A DNA stretch of 64,000 bases from Jeotgalibacillus sp. ET6 (GTDB lineage: Bacteria > Bacillota > Bacilli > Bacillales > Jeotgalibacillaceae), in contig NZ_JARUIU010000002.1 of the NCBI RefSeq assembly GCF_029667115.1, positions 666,972-730,971 on the forward strand, in the 5' to 3' direction. Position 1 is the first letter of the stretch, and every line of letters begins with the position of its first letter. Below the pieces are notes generated by a model that was given only the letters and a program-made list of their open reading frames with translations, did no database searches and had not been told where the DNA came from. Positions 1-7,335 of this stretch are shown piece by piece. The position numbers were made by a program, and so were the translations under genes.

Positions 1-963
1 ATGGTGAAAAAAGTATTTATTACTCGAAACATTGATGAAGAAGTGATTCAGACGCTGGCCACACATTTTCAAGTGGAGGTTTGGCACTCCGAGCATCATG
101 CCTGCCCGCGGGAAGAATTAATGAAGCAGGCCGCAGACAGCCACGCTCTGTTAACCATGCTGTCAGACCAGGTGGATCAAGAGCTGCTTGACCACGCTCC
201 ACAGCTTGAAATCGTGGCGAATCTCGCAGTGGGCTATGACAATATTGACGTGAAGGCAGCGGCTGAAAAAGGGATCACCATCACAAATACACCGGATGTG
301 CTTACGGATACGACTGCTGATCTTGCTTTTTCCCTCCTCATGGCTTCAGCAAGAAGAATCGTGGAAGCAGCGGATTACGTGAAGCAGGGCAGCTGGCAGT
401 CCTGGTCGCCTTATTTGCTTGCAGGAAGTGACATTCACCATAAGACAATCGGAATCATAGGCATGGGCAAAATTGGCGAAGCAGTGGCCAAAAGAGCCAG
501 AGGCTTTGATATGACGATTTTGTATCATAACCGATCCAGAAACCATGAAGCAGAACAAAATCTTCAGGCACTTTACCGCACGCTGGATGAGCTGCTGCAG
601 GAGTCTGATTTTGTTGTTTGTCTTGCGCCTCTAACCGAAGAAACAAAAGGGATGATTGGGGCAGAGCAATTTGCTCTCATGAAGGAGACAGCTTATTTTA
701 TTAATGCTGGCAGAGGACCTGTTGCAGATGAAAAAGCATTAATACACGCACTTCAGGAGAAAGAACTTGCAGGAGCAGGATTGGATGTATTTGAAAAGGA
801 ACCGATCGATTCCTCTCATCCTCTTTTATCCATGAAAAACGTGATCGCTGTCCCGCATATCGGCAGCTCTTCCTTTGAAACAAGAAAAATCATGATGGAG
901 CTTTGTGCAGACAATATCACCCATGTCCTGACGGGGAATGACCCTTTGACAAAGGTGCATTAA
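1..963 (+). CDS. D-isomer-specific 2-hydroxyacid dehydrogenase (glyoxylate/hydroxypyruvate reductase type)
   Basis: This 320-residue protein has the full length of the NAD(P)-dependent D-2-hydroxyacid dehydrogenase family, which reduces 2-keto acids such as glyoxylate or hydroxypyruvate in the cytoplasm. A Rossmann motif GMGKIG lies at residues 154-159. The catalytic triad is visible as Arg238 (in NAGRGP), Glu267 (in FEKEP) and His286 (in PHIG). The ATG is the first base of the window, so its ribosome site cannot be checked; the N-terminus MVKKVFITR looks natural. The exact substrate cannot be told from sequence. A terminator follows. Confidence 0.85.
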   Translation: MVKKVFITRNIDEEVIQTLATHFQVEVWHSEHHACPREELMKQAADSHALLTMLSDQVDQELLDHAPQLEIVANLAVGYDNIDVKAAAEKGITITNTPDVLTDTTADLAFSLLMASARRIVEAADYVKQGSWQSWSPYLLAGSDIHHKTIGIIGMGKIGEAVAKRARGFDMTILYHNRSRNHEAEQNLQALYRTLDELLQESDFVVCLAPLTEETKGMIGAEQFALMKETAYFINAGRGPVADEKALIHALQEKELAGAGLDVFEKEPIDSSHPLLSMKNVIAVPHIGSSSFETRKIMMELCADNITHVLTGNDPLTKVH

Positions 964-992
964 AGCGGTGAAAAACATATATAAGCCGACTT

Positions 993-1022
993 AAAGCCCC
1001 CCGCATCAGCGCGAGGGGCTTT
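993..1022. terminator. Bidirectional terminator
   Basis: AAAGCCCC and GGGGCTTT form a GC-rich stem around a short loop between the convergent dehydrogenase and yutI genes. T-rich ends are short on both sides. Confidence 0.7.
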
Positions 1023-1072
1023 AAGTGTATAAGAAGTGGAATAAGTGCCACTTGCATTATATGCAGTTTACA

Positions 1073-1309
1073 TTAAAATACCTGCTCTACCTCAACGACG
1101 CCGGGAACTTCTTCAAGCAGTGCGCGTTCAATTCCTGCTTTAAGAGTAATCGTCGAACTTGGGCATGTGCCGCAAGCACCAAGAAGTCTGAGTTTCACAA
1201 TTCCGTCTTCTACGTCTACCAATTCACAGTCTCCGCCATCTCGAAGAAGGAATGGACGAAGCTTATCAAGAACTTCCTGAACCGAATCTTTCATTTCAAC
1301 TTCTGTCAT
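1073..1309 (-). CDS. yutI: NifU C-terminal-domain Fe-S scaffold protein (YutI-like)
   Basis: This 78-residue protein consists of a single NifU C-terminal domain, the type that binds a [4Fe-4S] cluster for delivery to target proteins. The DGGD motif and the CGTCPSS cysteine pair (CxxC) are both present. The ATG is preceded by AAAGGAGT at good spacing. It is somewhat shorter than the B. subtilis YutI I recall, but the domain is complete. It is convergent with the dehydrogenase and divergent from yuzD; yutM, another Fe-S protein, lies 4 kb away. Confidence 0.88.
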   Translation of the reverse strand: MTEVEMKDSVQEVLDKLRPFLLRDGGDCELVDVEDGIVKLRLLGACGTCPSSTITLKAGIERALLEEVPGVVEVEQVF

Positions 1310-1407
1310 TCGAATCGACTCCTTTCCTACCTTCTATTATAATAAGGATGAAGAAAAAAATCCATCCAGATTGATTCATTTGTTTAAAATTGAAAGGAAG
1401 TGTCTGC

Positions 1408-1737
1408 ATGTTAGTTAAACCTGTTACCGTAACAGTCTATGGCGCCGAAACAATTTGTCCAAGCTGCGTAGGAGCTCCGTCTTCAAAAGAAACATACGAA
1501 TGGCTTGAGGCCGCGCTTGGACGTAAATTTCCAAATCAGTCCTTCACAATGGAATATGTGGATATAAATCAAAAGCATGAGGATGAGAAGAAAACAGCAT
1601 TCATTGAACGAATGGAAGAAGAGGATTTATTTTATCCTGTGGTACTGATCGAGGACCGTATTGTAGGAGAAGGCAATCCAAGGCTGAAAACGGTCTTTGG
1701 TGAATTTGAAAAGTACGGCTATAAAGCAGAGGCGTAA
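1408..1737 (+). CDS. yuzD: YuzD-like thioredoxin-fold protein (DUF1462)
   Basis: This is a 109-residue protein of the DUF1462/YuzD family, with no established function. Residues near the N-terminus carry CPSC, a CxxC pair in a position resembling thioredoxin-like folds. An in-frame TTG exists at 1390, but the ATG at 1408 is chosen because AAAGGAAG lies seven bases before it and the protein then matches the family length. It is divergent from yutI, as in B. subtilis, which suggests a shared role around Fe-S or thiol chemistry (inference). Confidence 0.82.
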   Translation: MLVKPVTVTVYGAETICPSCVGAPSSKETYEWLEAALGRKFPNQSFTMEYVDINQKHEDEKKTAFIERMEEEDLFYPVVLIEDRIVGEGNPRLKTVFGEFEKYGYKAEA

Positions 1738-1818
1738 AACTTTCTAAGAATGTTTAAACATACACAGCATATTATGTTGAGATCGTCTATTTTTCAATAA
1801 GAAAAGGTGATGACTCAA

Positions 1819-1962
1819 ATGAATGTGTTTAAAAAAACGTGCAAAATCTTTTTTCTATCCAATCTTGCCGTCGTCGCCACTTTAATCCTGCTGCCAGCCA
1901 TCATTGTTACAGGAGAGGCCGAACTGCTTACTCAATTTATTCATTACATTTCCAAAGAATAA
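1819..1962 (+). CDS. Small single-pass membrane protein
   Basis: This is a 47-residue reading frame beginning MNVFKKTCKIFF, followed by one hydrophobic segment of about 22 residues and a short polar tail ending HYISKE. An AAAAGGTG ribosome site lies upstream. An in-frame ATG at 1810 is too close to that site, so 1819 is preferred. A clear terminator directly follows, supporting it as a real transcription unit. I do not recognise a family. The positive N-terminus predicts that the N-terminal end stays in the cytoplasm. Confidence 0.6.
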   Translation: MNVFKKTCKIFFLSNLAVVATLILLPAIIVTGEAELLTQFIHYISKE

Positions 1963-1972
1963 AAAGATCAGA

Positions 1973-2003
1973 AGAACAATCGGTATCATGATTGTTCTTT
2001 TTT
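1973..2003 (+). terminator. Rho-independent terminator
   Basis: AGAACAATC pairs with GATTGTTCT over an eight-base loop and is followed by a run of Ts, just downstream of the small membrane protein gene. Confidence 0.85.
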
Positions 2004-2078
2004 GTTTGTCTTTTTCTGTAAAGCACATTTACTAAAATACGGTAAATAAAAAGGAAAATGTTTTTAGTTATAAAAAGG

Positions 2079-2096
2079 GAACGTTTGTTCTATAAT
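2079..2096 (+). promoter_or_regulatory. LexA-type box overlapping the promoter of the WYL gene
   Basis: GGAACGTTTGTTCT contains a perfect GAAC-N4-GTTC core, the heart of the Gram-positive LexA (DinR) box. It is followed immediately by TATAAT at 2091-2096, the best -10 for the gene starting at 2117. The flanking bases depart from the ideal CGAAC...GTTCG. Binding is inferred. Confidence 0.5.
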
Positions 2097-2116
2097 AGAA
2101 TAAAGGGGGTATTAAG

Positions 2117-2341
2117 ATGAAAAAGCATCATTTTATAAGGGCAATGGAGCAAGACCTTGTTGTTGAAATGATTTATCTTTCAGACCGTAATGAGATCAGC
2201 CATAGAAAAATAAAAATTCTCCAGCTGAATGAGTATTCTATGGTCGCTTATTGCTACCTCAGAAAAACCCGCCGGACGTTTTCGTACAGAAATATTCTCT
2301 CTTCAGTTCCTCTGCTTGGCACGCGGGAGAGAGTGGTATGA
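2117..2341 (+). CDS. Stand-alone WYL-domain-like protein
   Basis: This 74-residue protein corresponds to a WYL-type beta-barrel with no HTH attached. It has a strand pattern MIYLSDRNEISHRKIKIL, then the core YSMVAYCYLRKTRRTFSYRNI, which resembles the YLVAYCHLRxxxRTFRLDRI pattern of WYL domains. WYL domains are ligand-sensing modules, often of nucleic acid or nucleotides, in bacterial regulators and in phage-defence and DNA-repair proteins. The ATG has a strong AAAGGGGG site. A LexA-like box overlaps the promoter. The exact role is unknown. Confidence 0.7.
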   Translation: MKKHHFIRAMEQDLVVEMIYLSDRNEISHRKIKILQLNEYSMVAYCYLRKTRRTFSYRNILSSVPLLGTRERVV

Positions 2342-2419
2342 TTTTATTTTTTGCCAGTTTTACTCTCCGATTTAAAACAATCAATTTGCAGAGTAATGAC
2401 AATAATTTCATCCCGAAGT

Positions 2420-2581
2420 GGAGACAAAACTAAAAAAAGATTAAAAAGCGAGGTAGTATTCATAAATAGTAATAGGAGATCGGAGCGGAAGGCGACAACT
2501 CCAACCGTCCCTTCGGAAAATGTCCACCTTAAGCAAAGTGAACAGGTCAGCAAGCCTGAGACATTTATGTCCCAGGCTCTT
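2420..2581 (-). repeat. Terminator-headed intergenic repeat, copy H
   Basis: This is a diverged copy of the repeat family, read on the minus strand. The head hairpin (GCCTGGGACA paired with TGTCTCAGGC) is at 2554-2581, facing the 3' end of yutJ, and the tail TTTTGTCTC is at about 2420. The middle is shorter and more diverged than in copies C, D and E. Together with the spacer up to 2638 it fills the gap between the WYL gene and yutJ. Confidence 0.75.
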
Positions 2582-2603
2582 AGATATAGAGCATTTTTAC
2601 TAA

Positions 2604-2632
2604 TAAAAAACACGCTCAACTAAATGAGCGTG
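2604..2632 (-). terminator. Terminator of yutJ
   Basis: Read on the minus strand, CACGCTCA pairs with TGAGCGTG and is followed by six Ts, immediately after the yutJ stop codon. Confidence 0.85.
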
Positions 2633-2638
2633 ATGATA

Positions 2639-3706
2639 TTAGCCATTATGGTATTTATACATCCACAGAACGCCTGATTTCATGAGCCGGGCAATTCTTC
2701 CTGTGATTGTGCGGTCGCCAAGATAGGCGAAGCCGTGTTTTTTGCCGAGGGAGCCCATAAACCCTTTTAAACTGATTTTTGGCATCTCAGCAGGAAGCTG
2801 TTCCCCTTTCCAGCGCATGAGCAGGACTTTGACAATCTGTTCTGCCTGCTCCTCAGCAAGCTGGGCGCTTGGCGCGAAAGGAAGGCTTGCGCAATCACCA
2901 ACTACGTACACATTTTCATCCTTAGGGAGATTATGATATTGAGTCAGTACAATTCGGTTTGAAGCATCTTTTTCAGTCGGAATGCTCCGTACGACTTCTA
3001 CAGGCTGGATACCTGCTGTCCAGACACAGACATCAACAGGGATCGTTTCTTCATGGTTAAAAAGCTTATTCGGTTCAACTTTAGTAATATTGGAGTTGCT
3101 GACAATTTCTACATTATTGGCATCAAACCATTTTTGAACATAATTGCTTAATCGAACAGGGAAAGCAGGGAGAATGCGTTCGCCCCGATCAAAAAGCTTA
3201 ATTGAGAGATCACTTCTGCTTTCTCTTAATTCACTTGCAAGCTCAATACCGCTCAGCCCAGCGCCGACTACTCCGACTACAGAACCGGAAGGAAGATTCG
3301 ACAGCTTCTCATAGGTCGCTCTTGCCTTGGAAATGGATTGAATACTGTGAGTATATTCATCTGCTCCAGGCACATTATGATATTTATCTTCGCATCCAAG
3401 CCCGATGACTAAATCATCATAATCGACAAAAGACCCATCCTCTAATAAAACATGCTTTTTCTTCGTATCTATTTTTGTCACATTGCCGTATTTCATTTTG
3501 AGCCTTTCATGTTCAGGAAAAGATACACGAACTTCCTGGTCGGAAATCGTTCCGGAGGCTAAGGCATAATATTCAGTTTTTAAACAGTGATAAGGCGTAC
3601 GATCAATTAAGGTGATTTCCATATCATTTGGCAACTGGTTAGGCAGTAAACGCAGAAGCACCCTCATATTGCCGTATCCGCCGCCAAGCAGAACTAACTG
3701 TTTCAT
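2639..3706 (-). CDS. yutJ: NAD(P)/FAD-dependent oxidoreductase, NDH-2 family (YutJ)
   Basis: This 355-residue flavoprotein resembles type II NADH dehydrogenases. It has an N-terminal FAD-binding GGGYGNMR motif, a central NAD-binding GAGLSGIELA motif and a C-terminal VYVVGDCAS FAD motif. The frame is open to 3787, but the ATG at 3706 is chosen because MKQLVLLGGG is the natural family start and AAGAGAGGGT lies before it. The C-terminal membrane-binding region is short. It is probably a peripheral membrane oxidoreductase; electron acceptor and role are unproven. Neighbour yuzB is divergent. Confidence 0.85.
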   Translation of the reverse strand: MKQLVLLGGGYGNMRVLLRLLPNQLPNDMEITLIDRTPYHCLKTEYYALASGTISDQEVRVSFPEHERLKMKYGNVTKIDTKKKHVLLEDGSFVDYDDLVIGLGCEDKYHNVPGADEYTHSIQSISKARATYEKLSNLPSGSVVGVVGAGLSGIELASELRESRSDLSIKLFDRGERILPAFPVRLSNYVQKWFDANNVEIVSNSNITKVEPNKLFNHEETIPVDVCVWTAGIQPVEVVRSIPTEKDASNRIVLTQYHNLPKDENVYVVGDCASLPFAPSAQLAEEQAEQIVKVLLMRWKGEQLPAEMPKISLKGFMGSLGKKHGFAYLGDRTITGRIARLMKSGVLWMYKYHNG

Positions 3707-3955
3707 AGTAACCCTCTCTTTGCAATCAGCATTTGTCAGCGTAAGCACTTTCAATATGATGCTTATTCGCTTAATTAACGTGTACATAACGTTTGTATTT
3801 ATAAAAAAAGTATAGCGGAATAAGGTCGATTGTACAATAATAATAAGAGAATTCCTTCACAAACTTTGTAAAGAGTGTTCATACGGGCTTCAATTCAAAT
3901 GATTGACGGTTTAACTGAAAAAAGGTAGCATGAATAGGTAGTGTGAGGTGAGACA

Positions 3956-4192
3956 ATGAAACCAATTATAGAATTTTGCATAAGCAATTTAGCAAGCGGC
4001 TCACAGGAGGCCCTCGAAGAACTAGAACGGGATCCCAATCTGGATGTCATAGAATACGGCTGTCTTGGTTACTGCGGAAAATGTGCAGCGTCTCATTTTG
4101 CCCTGGTAAATGGAGATGTTGTTGAAGCGGATACACCTAAAGCGCTTGTTGAGGAAATTTATGTGTATTTAGAAGAAAATCCTATGTTTTAA
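3956..4192 (+). CDS. yuzB: YuzB family protein (DUF1450)
   Basis: This 78-residue cysteine-containing protein belongs to the DUF1450/YuzB family. It starts [15 protein letters not shown] and has the conserved CLGYCGKC cluster in the middle plus an upstream Cys8, a pattern like small thioredoxin-like or 2Fe-2S ferredoxin folds. The GTGAGGTGAGACA leader gives a good ribosome site. It is divergent from yutJ, the same pairing as in B. subtilis, so the two may act together (inference). No biochemical function is known. Confidence 0.85.
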   Translation: MKPIIEFCISNLASGSQEALEELERDPNLDVIEYGCLGYCGKCAASHFALVNGDVVEADTPKALVEEIYVYLEENPMF

Positions 4193-4212
4193 TAAATATG
4201 CTTTCCAATGGT

Positions 4213-4268
4213 AAAAGCACTCTGCAAATCAGACAGGCTGAAAAGTCTGTTTGCAGAGTGCTTTTTTT
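4213..4268. terminator. Bidirectional terminator
   Basis: A 16-bp stem (AAAAGCACTCTGCAAA with its complement) caps an inner CAGAC/GTCTG hairpin. It has As before and Ts after, so it can serve both yuzB and the convergent DUF2225 gene. Confidence 0.9.
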
Positions 4269-4975
4269 CATGACGTAAAAGGTTGAATACTTTGACTGTT
4301 TTTTTCTGCCCGATACGTCTGCCAGCGTTCTTTAGCAAGCTTGACGATTCTTGGTTCAGTGGCTGCATTTTGCTGTTCAATCAGCTTAGAAAATAGGGTG
4401 GTTGCTTCCTGCTCTTCACTTAATTGAAGGGAAAGATCAGCAGCAAGATAAAGGAGACGTTCTACAGACATTTTGGTGCCTGTATAATCTCCGATTGAAT
4501 AGGATTCCTTGTAGGAATGGAGTGCAAGGCGCTGAAATCTTTTTTGCTGGTCATTGCTTTGAATGGTTGAATAAAGCCAAGAGAGCCGCAAATACAGACC
4601 TGCGATTATAACCTGCTTTTCATTCTTTAATAGTGCGCAAAAAATGGCAAGCTTAAAGGACGCTATCGCTTGACCATGCTGCCGGACACCCGAAAAGTCC
4701 TGTGGCTTCCAATTGCTATTGAGAGCATCCTGAATTCTTTGTTTAGTATTTGGAGGGAAATAAGGAGAGAAATCTTCCGTAAAGGAGTATCCGCAAGAAA
4801 AGCAGACGTGCACGTGGTAAAGGTTTGGATCCAGTTCTGCATTTTGATAAATCGGACGCAGATCGCTTTGATGCCCTTCTATTTTTAGAAAGCGGGACCG
4901 GGTCTTAGAAGATGAGAATTTGTGGTTACACAAGGGGCATGTGATTGATTTCGTATAGATTGGAGAAACTTCCAT
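4268..4975 (-). CDS. DUF2225 family protein with zinc-ribbon-like cysteines
   Basis: This 235-residue cytoplasmic protein of the DUF2225 family carries a CPLC pair near residue 14 and a CFSC pair near residue 58, spaced as in a split zinc ribbon. A helical TPR-like region follows. The ATG is preceded by GGCGGTGG. Members are common in Firmicutes and have no assigned function. It stands alone between yuzB and yutM and ends at a shared terminator. Confidence 0.8.
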   Translation of the reverse strand: MEVSPIYTKSITCPLCNHKFSSSKTRSRFLKIEGHQSDLRPIYQNAELDPNLYHVHVCFSCGYSFTEDFSPYFPPNTKQRIQDALNSNWKPQDFSGVRQHGQAIASFKLAIFCALLKNEKQVIIAGLYLRLSWLYSTIQSNDQQKRFQRLALHSYKESYSIGDYTGTKMSVERLLYLAADLSLQLSEEQEATTLFSKLIEQQNAATEPRIVKLAKERWQTYRAEKNSQSIQPFTS

Positions 4976-5095
4976 TTTTCCACCGCCTTCATTGGATAGT
5001 GCTATATACTTGCTATTTTATCATTTAATGGGTCTAAAGGTATGTTTTTTATAAAATTTTTTAAAAGAGCAGGCAGGAAGAAAAAATCCAAATGG

Positions 5096-5124
5096 TTGAG
5101 ACAAATGGATAAAAAAGCTATACT
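5096..5124 (+). promoter_or_regulatory. SigA-type promoter of yutM
   Basis: TTGAGA at 5096-5101 and TATACT at 5119-5124 are 17 bases apart, about 30 bases before the yutM start codon. Confidence 0.75.
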
Positions 5125-5156
5125 ACGTATACGAAGGAATTTACGGAGGTGCTACG

Positions 5157-5519
5157 ATGGAACAAGTAATCAAAATGTCCGAAGCTGCAGCGCTTCAGGT
5201 GAAAGATATGATGAAAGAAGCCGAGGAAGAAAATGCCTATCTTCGAGTAGCGGTTAAAGGCGGAGGCTGCAGCGGTCTTTCCTATGGGATGGGCTTTGAG
5301 CACGAAGTGGATGCGGAAGATCGAGAAGAGCTGCATCATGGCATCCGCGTGCTGGTGAAAACAGAAGACGCAGACATCTTAAGAGGAACTGAAATTGACT
5401 ATAAACAATCGTTAATGGGCGGCGGATTTACGATTGAAAATCCGAACGCCATTGCATCATGTGGCTGTGGTTCATCATTTACTACTGCTACAAAAAAAGG
5501 AACACCTGAAAATTGCTAA
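5157..5519 (+). CDS. yutM: HesB/IscA family Fe-S cluster assembly protein (YutM, ErpA-like)
   Basis: This 120-residue A-type Fe-S carrier has the three conserved cysteines: one in GGCSGLSYG and two in the C-terminal CGCGSSF. A-type carriers take Fe-S clusters from a scaffold and pass them to apoproteins. The ATG follows an ACGGAGGTG site, with a 17-bp-spaced promoter just upstream and a strong terminator after it, so it is a single-gene unit. The partner YutI lies in the same region. Confidence 0.9.
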   Translation: MEQVIKMSEAAALQVKDMMKEAEEENAYLRVAVKGGGCSGLSYGMGFEHEVDAEDREELHHGIRVLVKTEDADILRGTEIDYKQSLMGGGFTIENPNAIASCGCGSSFTTATKKGTPENC

Positions 5520-5528
5520 TATACTTCA

Positions 5529-5567
5529 AAATCCTTTGACGAATTAAATTCGTTGAAGGATTTTTTT
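5529..5567 (+). terminator. Terminator of yutM
   Basis: AATCCTTTGACGAA pairs with TTCGTTGAAGGATT and is followed by seven Ts. Confidence 0.9.
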
Positions 5568-5573
5568 AGATGT

Positions 5574-5665
5574 ATACCTTGTAATGCAAGATAATAAAAG
5601 CTATACTATTTTTATATCTTGCATTACAAGGTATATAAGAATGATGATAACTCTTGTATTACAAG
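5574..5665 (+). promoter_or_regulatory. padR promoter with three repeated 13-bp operators
   Basis: The near-palindrome CTTG-N5-CAAG occurs three times: 5578-5590, 5618-5630 and 5653-5665. A promoter is visible as TTGTAA at 5579-5584 and TATACT at 5602-5607, 17 bases apart. Site 1 covers the -35, site 2 lies near the start point, and site 3 lies just before the ribosome site. This is the layout expected for autorepression by the PadR protein encoded next. Confidence 0.75.
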
Positions 5666-5683
5666 GTAAAAGGAGCTGAATGT

Positions 5684-6013
5684 ATGGCTGATCAGACACA
5701 AATGCTAAAAGGGATTTTAGATGGCTGTCTCTTAGCTATCATAAAAGAAGGAGAAATATACGGATATGAACTCGCTGCTAAGCTTGAATCGTATGGATTT
5801 ACTTCATTCAGTGAAGGAACGATTTATCCATTATTGCTCCGAATGCAGAAGGAAAAGCTTGTTGCTACAACACTTAGAAAGTCAACTGCAGGTCCAAAGA
5901 GGAAATATTACTCATTAACTGAGAAAGGGGAGCAAGAGCTGCTACTTTTTCATCAGAGGTGGAATCAATTAAACAAGACAGTAAACAAGGTATTAAAAAA
6001 AGAGGAGATGTGA
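5684..6013 (+). CDS. PadR family transcriptional regulator
   Basis: This is a 109-residue PadR-type winged-helix repressor. It starts MADQTQMLKGILDGCLLAII and contains the signature YGYELAAKLESYGF...EGTIYPLLLRM, the wing KRKYYSLTEKG, and a C-terminal dimerisation helix. The ATG at 5684 has an AAAAGGAG site; an upstream in-frame TTG at 5654 falls inside operator 3 and is rejected. It overlaps functionally with the next gene, seven bases downstream, in the widespread PadR plus HAAS-membrane-protein pair. Three likely operators precede it. Confidence 0.9.
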   Translation: MADQTQMLKGILDGCLLAIIKEGEIYGYELAAKLESYGFTSFSEGTIYPLLLRMQKEKLVATTLRKSTAGPKRKYYSLTEKGEQELLLFHQRWNQLNKTVNKVLKKEEM

Positions 6014-6019
6014 ATTGGG

Positions 6020-6781
6020 ATGCTGTCAAAACAATCAGAAAAATTTATTTTAGAGCTCCGAATGTATTTAATTTCAAAAGGCAAGAAGGATCAGGAGATT
6101 GACGAAATCACAGAAGAACTTGAAATTCATTTAACGAGAGCAGAGGAGCAGGGAAAGGATATCGCTAACATAGTCGGCAAAAGCCCCAGGAAGTACATGA
6201 AAAGTCTTTCTAACGAAATGAAAACAGATCGAAAACAGATGGCCGTATTGATTCCAATGATGATACTGCTGATTGCAGCTTACTTCAGCTTTGGTCCTGC
6301 CATTGAAGGGACGTTTGCCCTGTCCAGTATTATTCTGTGGTTTGCTTTAGGCGGAGCAGCTATTGGCGTATTTGTCTACGGGTTAGTGATGTGCAGAGTC
6401 CTGCCTTCATTATATAAGTCCTTTTGGGGAATGGTGTTGATTTTCGGCGCAAATATTTTTGTTACCGGCATATTCGTGATGTTGTTATTATGGATGAAAA
6501 GTCACTCAGCCCAACCTTTCTTTGTTGCAACCCCGCTCCAAAACACGATTATTATTGCAATTTGCCTTGCTCTGTTTATCGCATCTGCCATCTATACGAA
6601 AACATGGATCACGATCTTTGTTCCTGCTTTTATCGGTCTGCAGGCTGTTTCGTTTCGATATTTTTCGGATGAAATCAATAGCAATCCCAATGTTTTTATA
6701 ATCGGGATTATCGTTCTTACATTGATCGTAGGCTCTGGTATGATTTTTCTTTATAAAAGAAAAATAAAGGTGCAAAATTGA
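6020..6781 (+). CDS. HAAS-domain membrane protein paired with PadR
   Basis: This 253-residue protein has a cytoplasmic N-terminal HAAS-like domain (about residues 1-75, with KKDQEIDEITEELEIHL), followed by six or seven hydrophobic segments between residues 75 and 250. Such proteins (DUF1129/DUF1700-like) are encoded next to PadR regulators in many Firmicutes and are thought to act as membrane sensors or partners. It starts six bases after padR, so the two form one operon. The ligand is unknown. Confidence 0.75.
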   Translation: MLSKQSEKFILELRMYLISKGKKDQEIDEITEELEIHLTRAEEQGKDIANIVGKSPRKYMKSLSNEMKTDRKQMAVLIPMMILLIAAYFSFGPAIEGTFALSSIILWFALGGAAIGVFVYGLVMCRVLPSLYKSFWGMVLIFGANIFVTGIFVMLLLWMKSHSAQPFFVATPLQNTIIIAICLALFIASAIYTKTWITIFVPAFIGLQAVSFRYFSDEINSNPNVFIIGIIVLTLIVGSGMIFLYKRKIKVQN

Positions 6782-6883
6782 TTGACTTACCAGTCAGGAT
6801 GTCCTTATAAAATATCTAGGGCCCTGACTATTTGTCCATAGGTTGCGAAGAATATAAAAGTATGTTTTAATAAAATAATAATC

Positions 6884-6904
6884 AAATCGTAATCATTACG
6901 ATTT
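6884..6904 (+). promoter_or_regulatory. Zur box upstream of rpmE2
   Basis: AAATCGTAATCATTACGATT plus one more T is a near-perfect palindrome matching the known Bacillus Zur box (AAATCGTAATNATTACGATTT). It lies about 20 bases before the start codon of a zinc-independent L31. This predicts repression when zinc is plentiful. Confidence 0.85.
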
Positions 6905-6924
6905 TGAATAAAGGAGGATTTACT

Positions 6925-7170
6925 TTGAAGAAAAATCAGCATCCTGATTATCAAAAAGTTGTGTTTATAGATACAAACAGCGGGTTTTCATTTTTAACCG
7001 GTTCTACAAAGAAGTCTCAAGAGACAATTGAGTGGAAGGACGGAAATACGTACCCACTTTTAAAGGTGGAAGTAAGTTCAGACACGCATCCCTTTTATAC
7101 AGGCAAACAAAAGTTTGCGGATAAAGGCGGAAGAGTGGAACGATTTAATAAAAAGTATAATAGAAAATAA
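6925..7170 (+). CDS. rpmE2: 50S ribosomal protein L31, type B (zinc-independent)
   Basis: This is an 81-residue type B L31 protein, recognised by [20 protein letters not shown] and by [13 protein letters not shown]. It lacks the CxxC zinc ligands of the standard L31, so it can replace that protein under zinc starvation. The start is TTG at 6925, directly behind AAAGGAGG; the upstream in-frame TTG at 6904 lies inside the Zur box and is rejected. Control by Zur is strongly suggested by the operator just upstream. Confidence 0.93.
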   Translation: MKKNQHPDYQKVVFIDTNSGFSFLTGSTKKSQETIEWKDGNTYPLLKVEVSSDTHPFYTGKQKFADKGGRVERFNKKYNRK

Positions 7171-7180
7171 ATGTTTATGG

Positions 7181-7266
7181 AGTCTGGGACAAACGTGTCT
7201 CAGACTTTTTTTATGGTTCTCGTTGCTTACGGTTGACGCTTTCCTCCGAGGAGGGGGGTGCTTAAG
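7181..7266 (+). repeat. Terminator-headed repeat, copy F (short)
   Basis: The head AGTCTGGGACA...TGTCTCAGACT is followed by seven Ts at 7205-7211 and gives rpmE2 a terminator. Only a piece of the body (GACGCTTTCC region) follows, so this is a truncated copy. Confidence 0.7.
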
Positions 7267-7286
7267 CATACCTTTAAGGAGAATAT

Positions 7287-7325
7287 AAAAAAAACCAGGG
7301 CTGAAAAAATTCAGCTCTGGTTTTT
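7287..7325. terminator. Bidirectional terminator
   Basis: AACCAGGGCTGAA pairs with TTCAGCTCTGGTT (one G-U or mismatch) and has A and T runs on either side. It chiefly serves the minus-strand gene ending at 7336. Confidence 0.85.
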
Positions 7326-7335
7326 ATTTAGGAAA

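Noticed and set aside
1025..1342. Plus-strand 105-codon frame over yutI
   Set aside because: It is the antisense shadow of the well-conserved yutI gene, has no ribosome site and an odd residue mix.
2351..2623. Two 90-codon frames over the repeat behind the WYL gene
   Set aside because: They arise from the repeat sequence itself; similar frames occur in other copies with no conservation of a start or protein.
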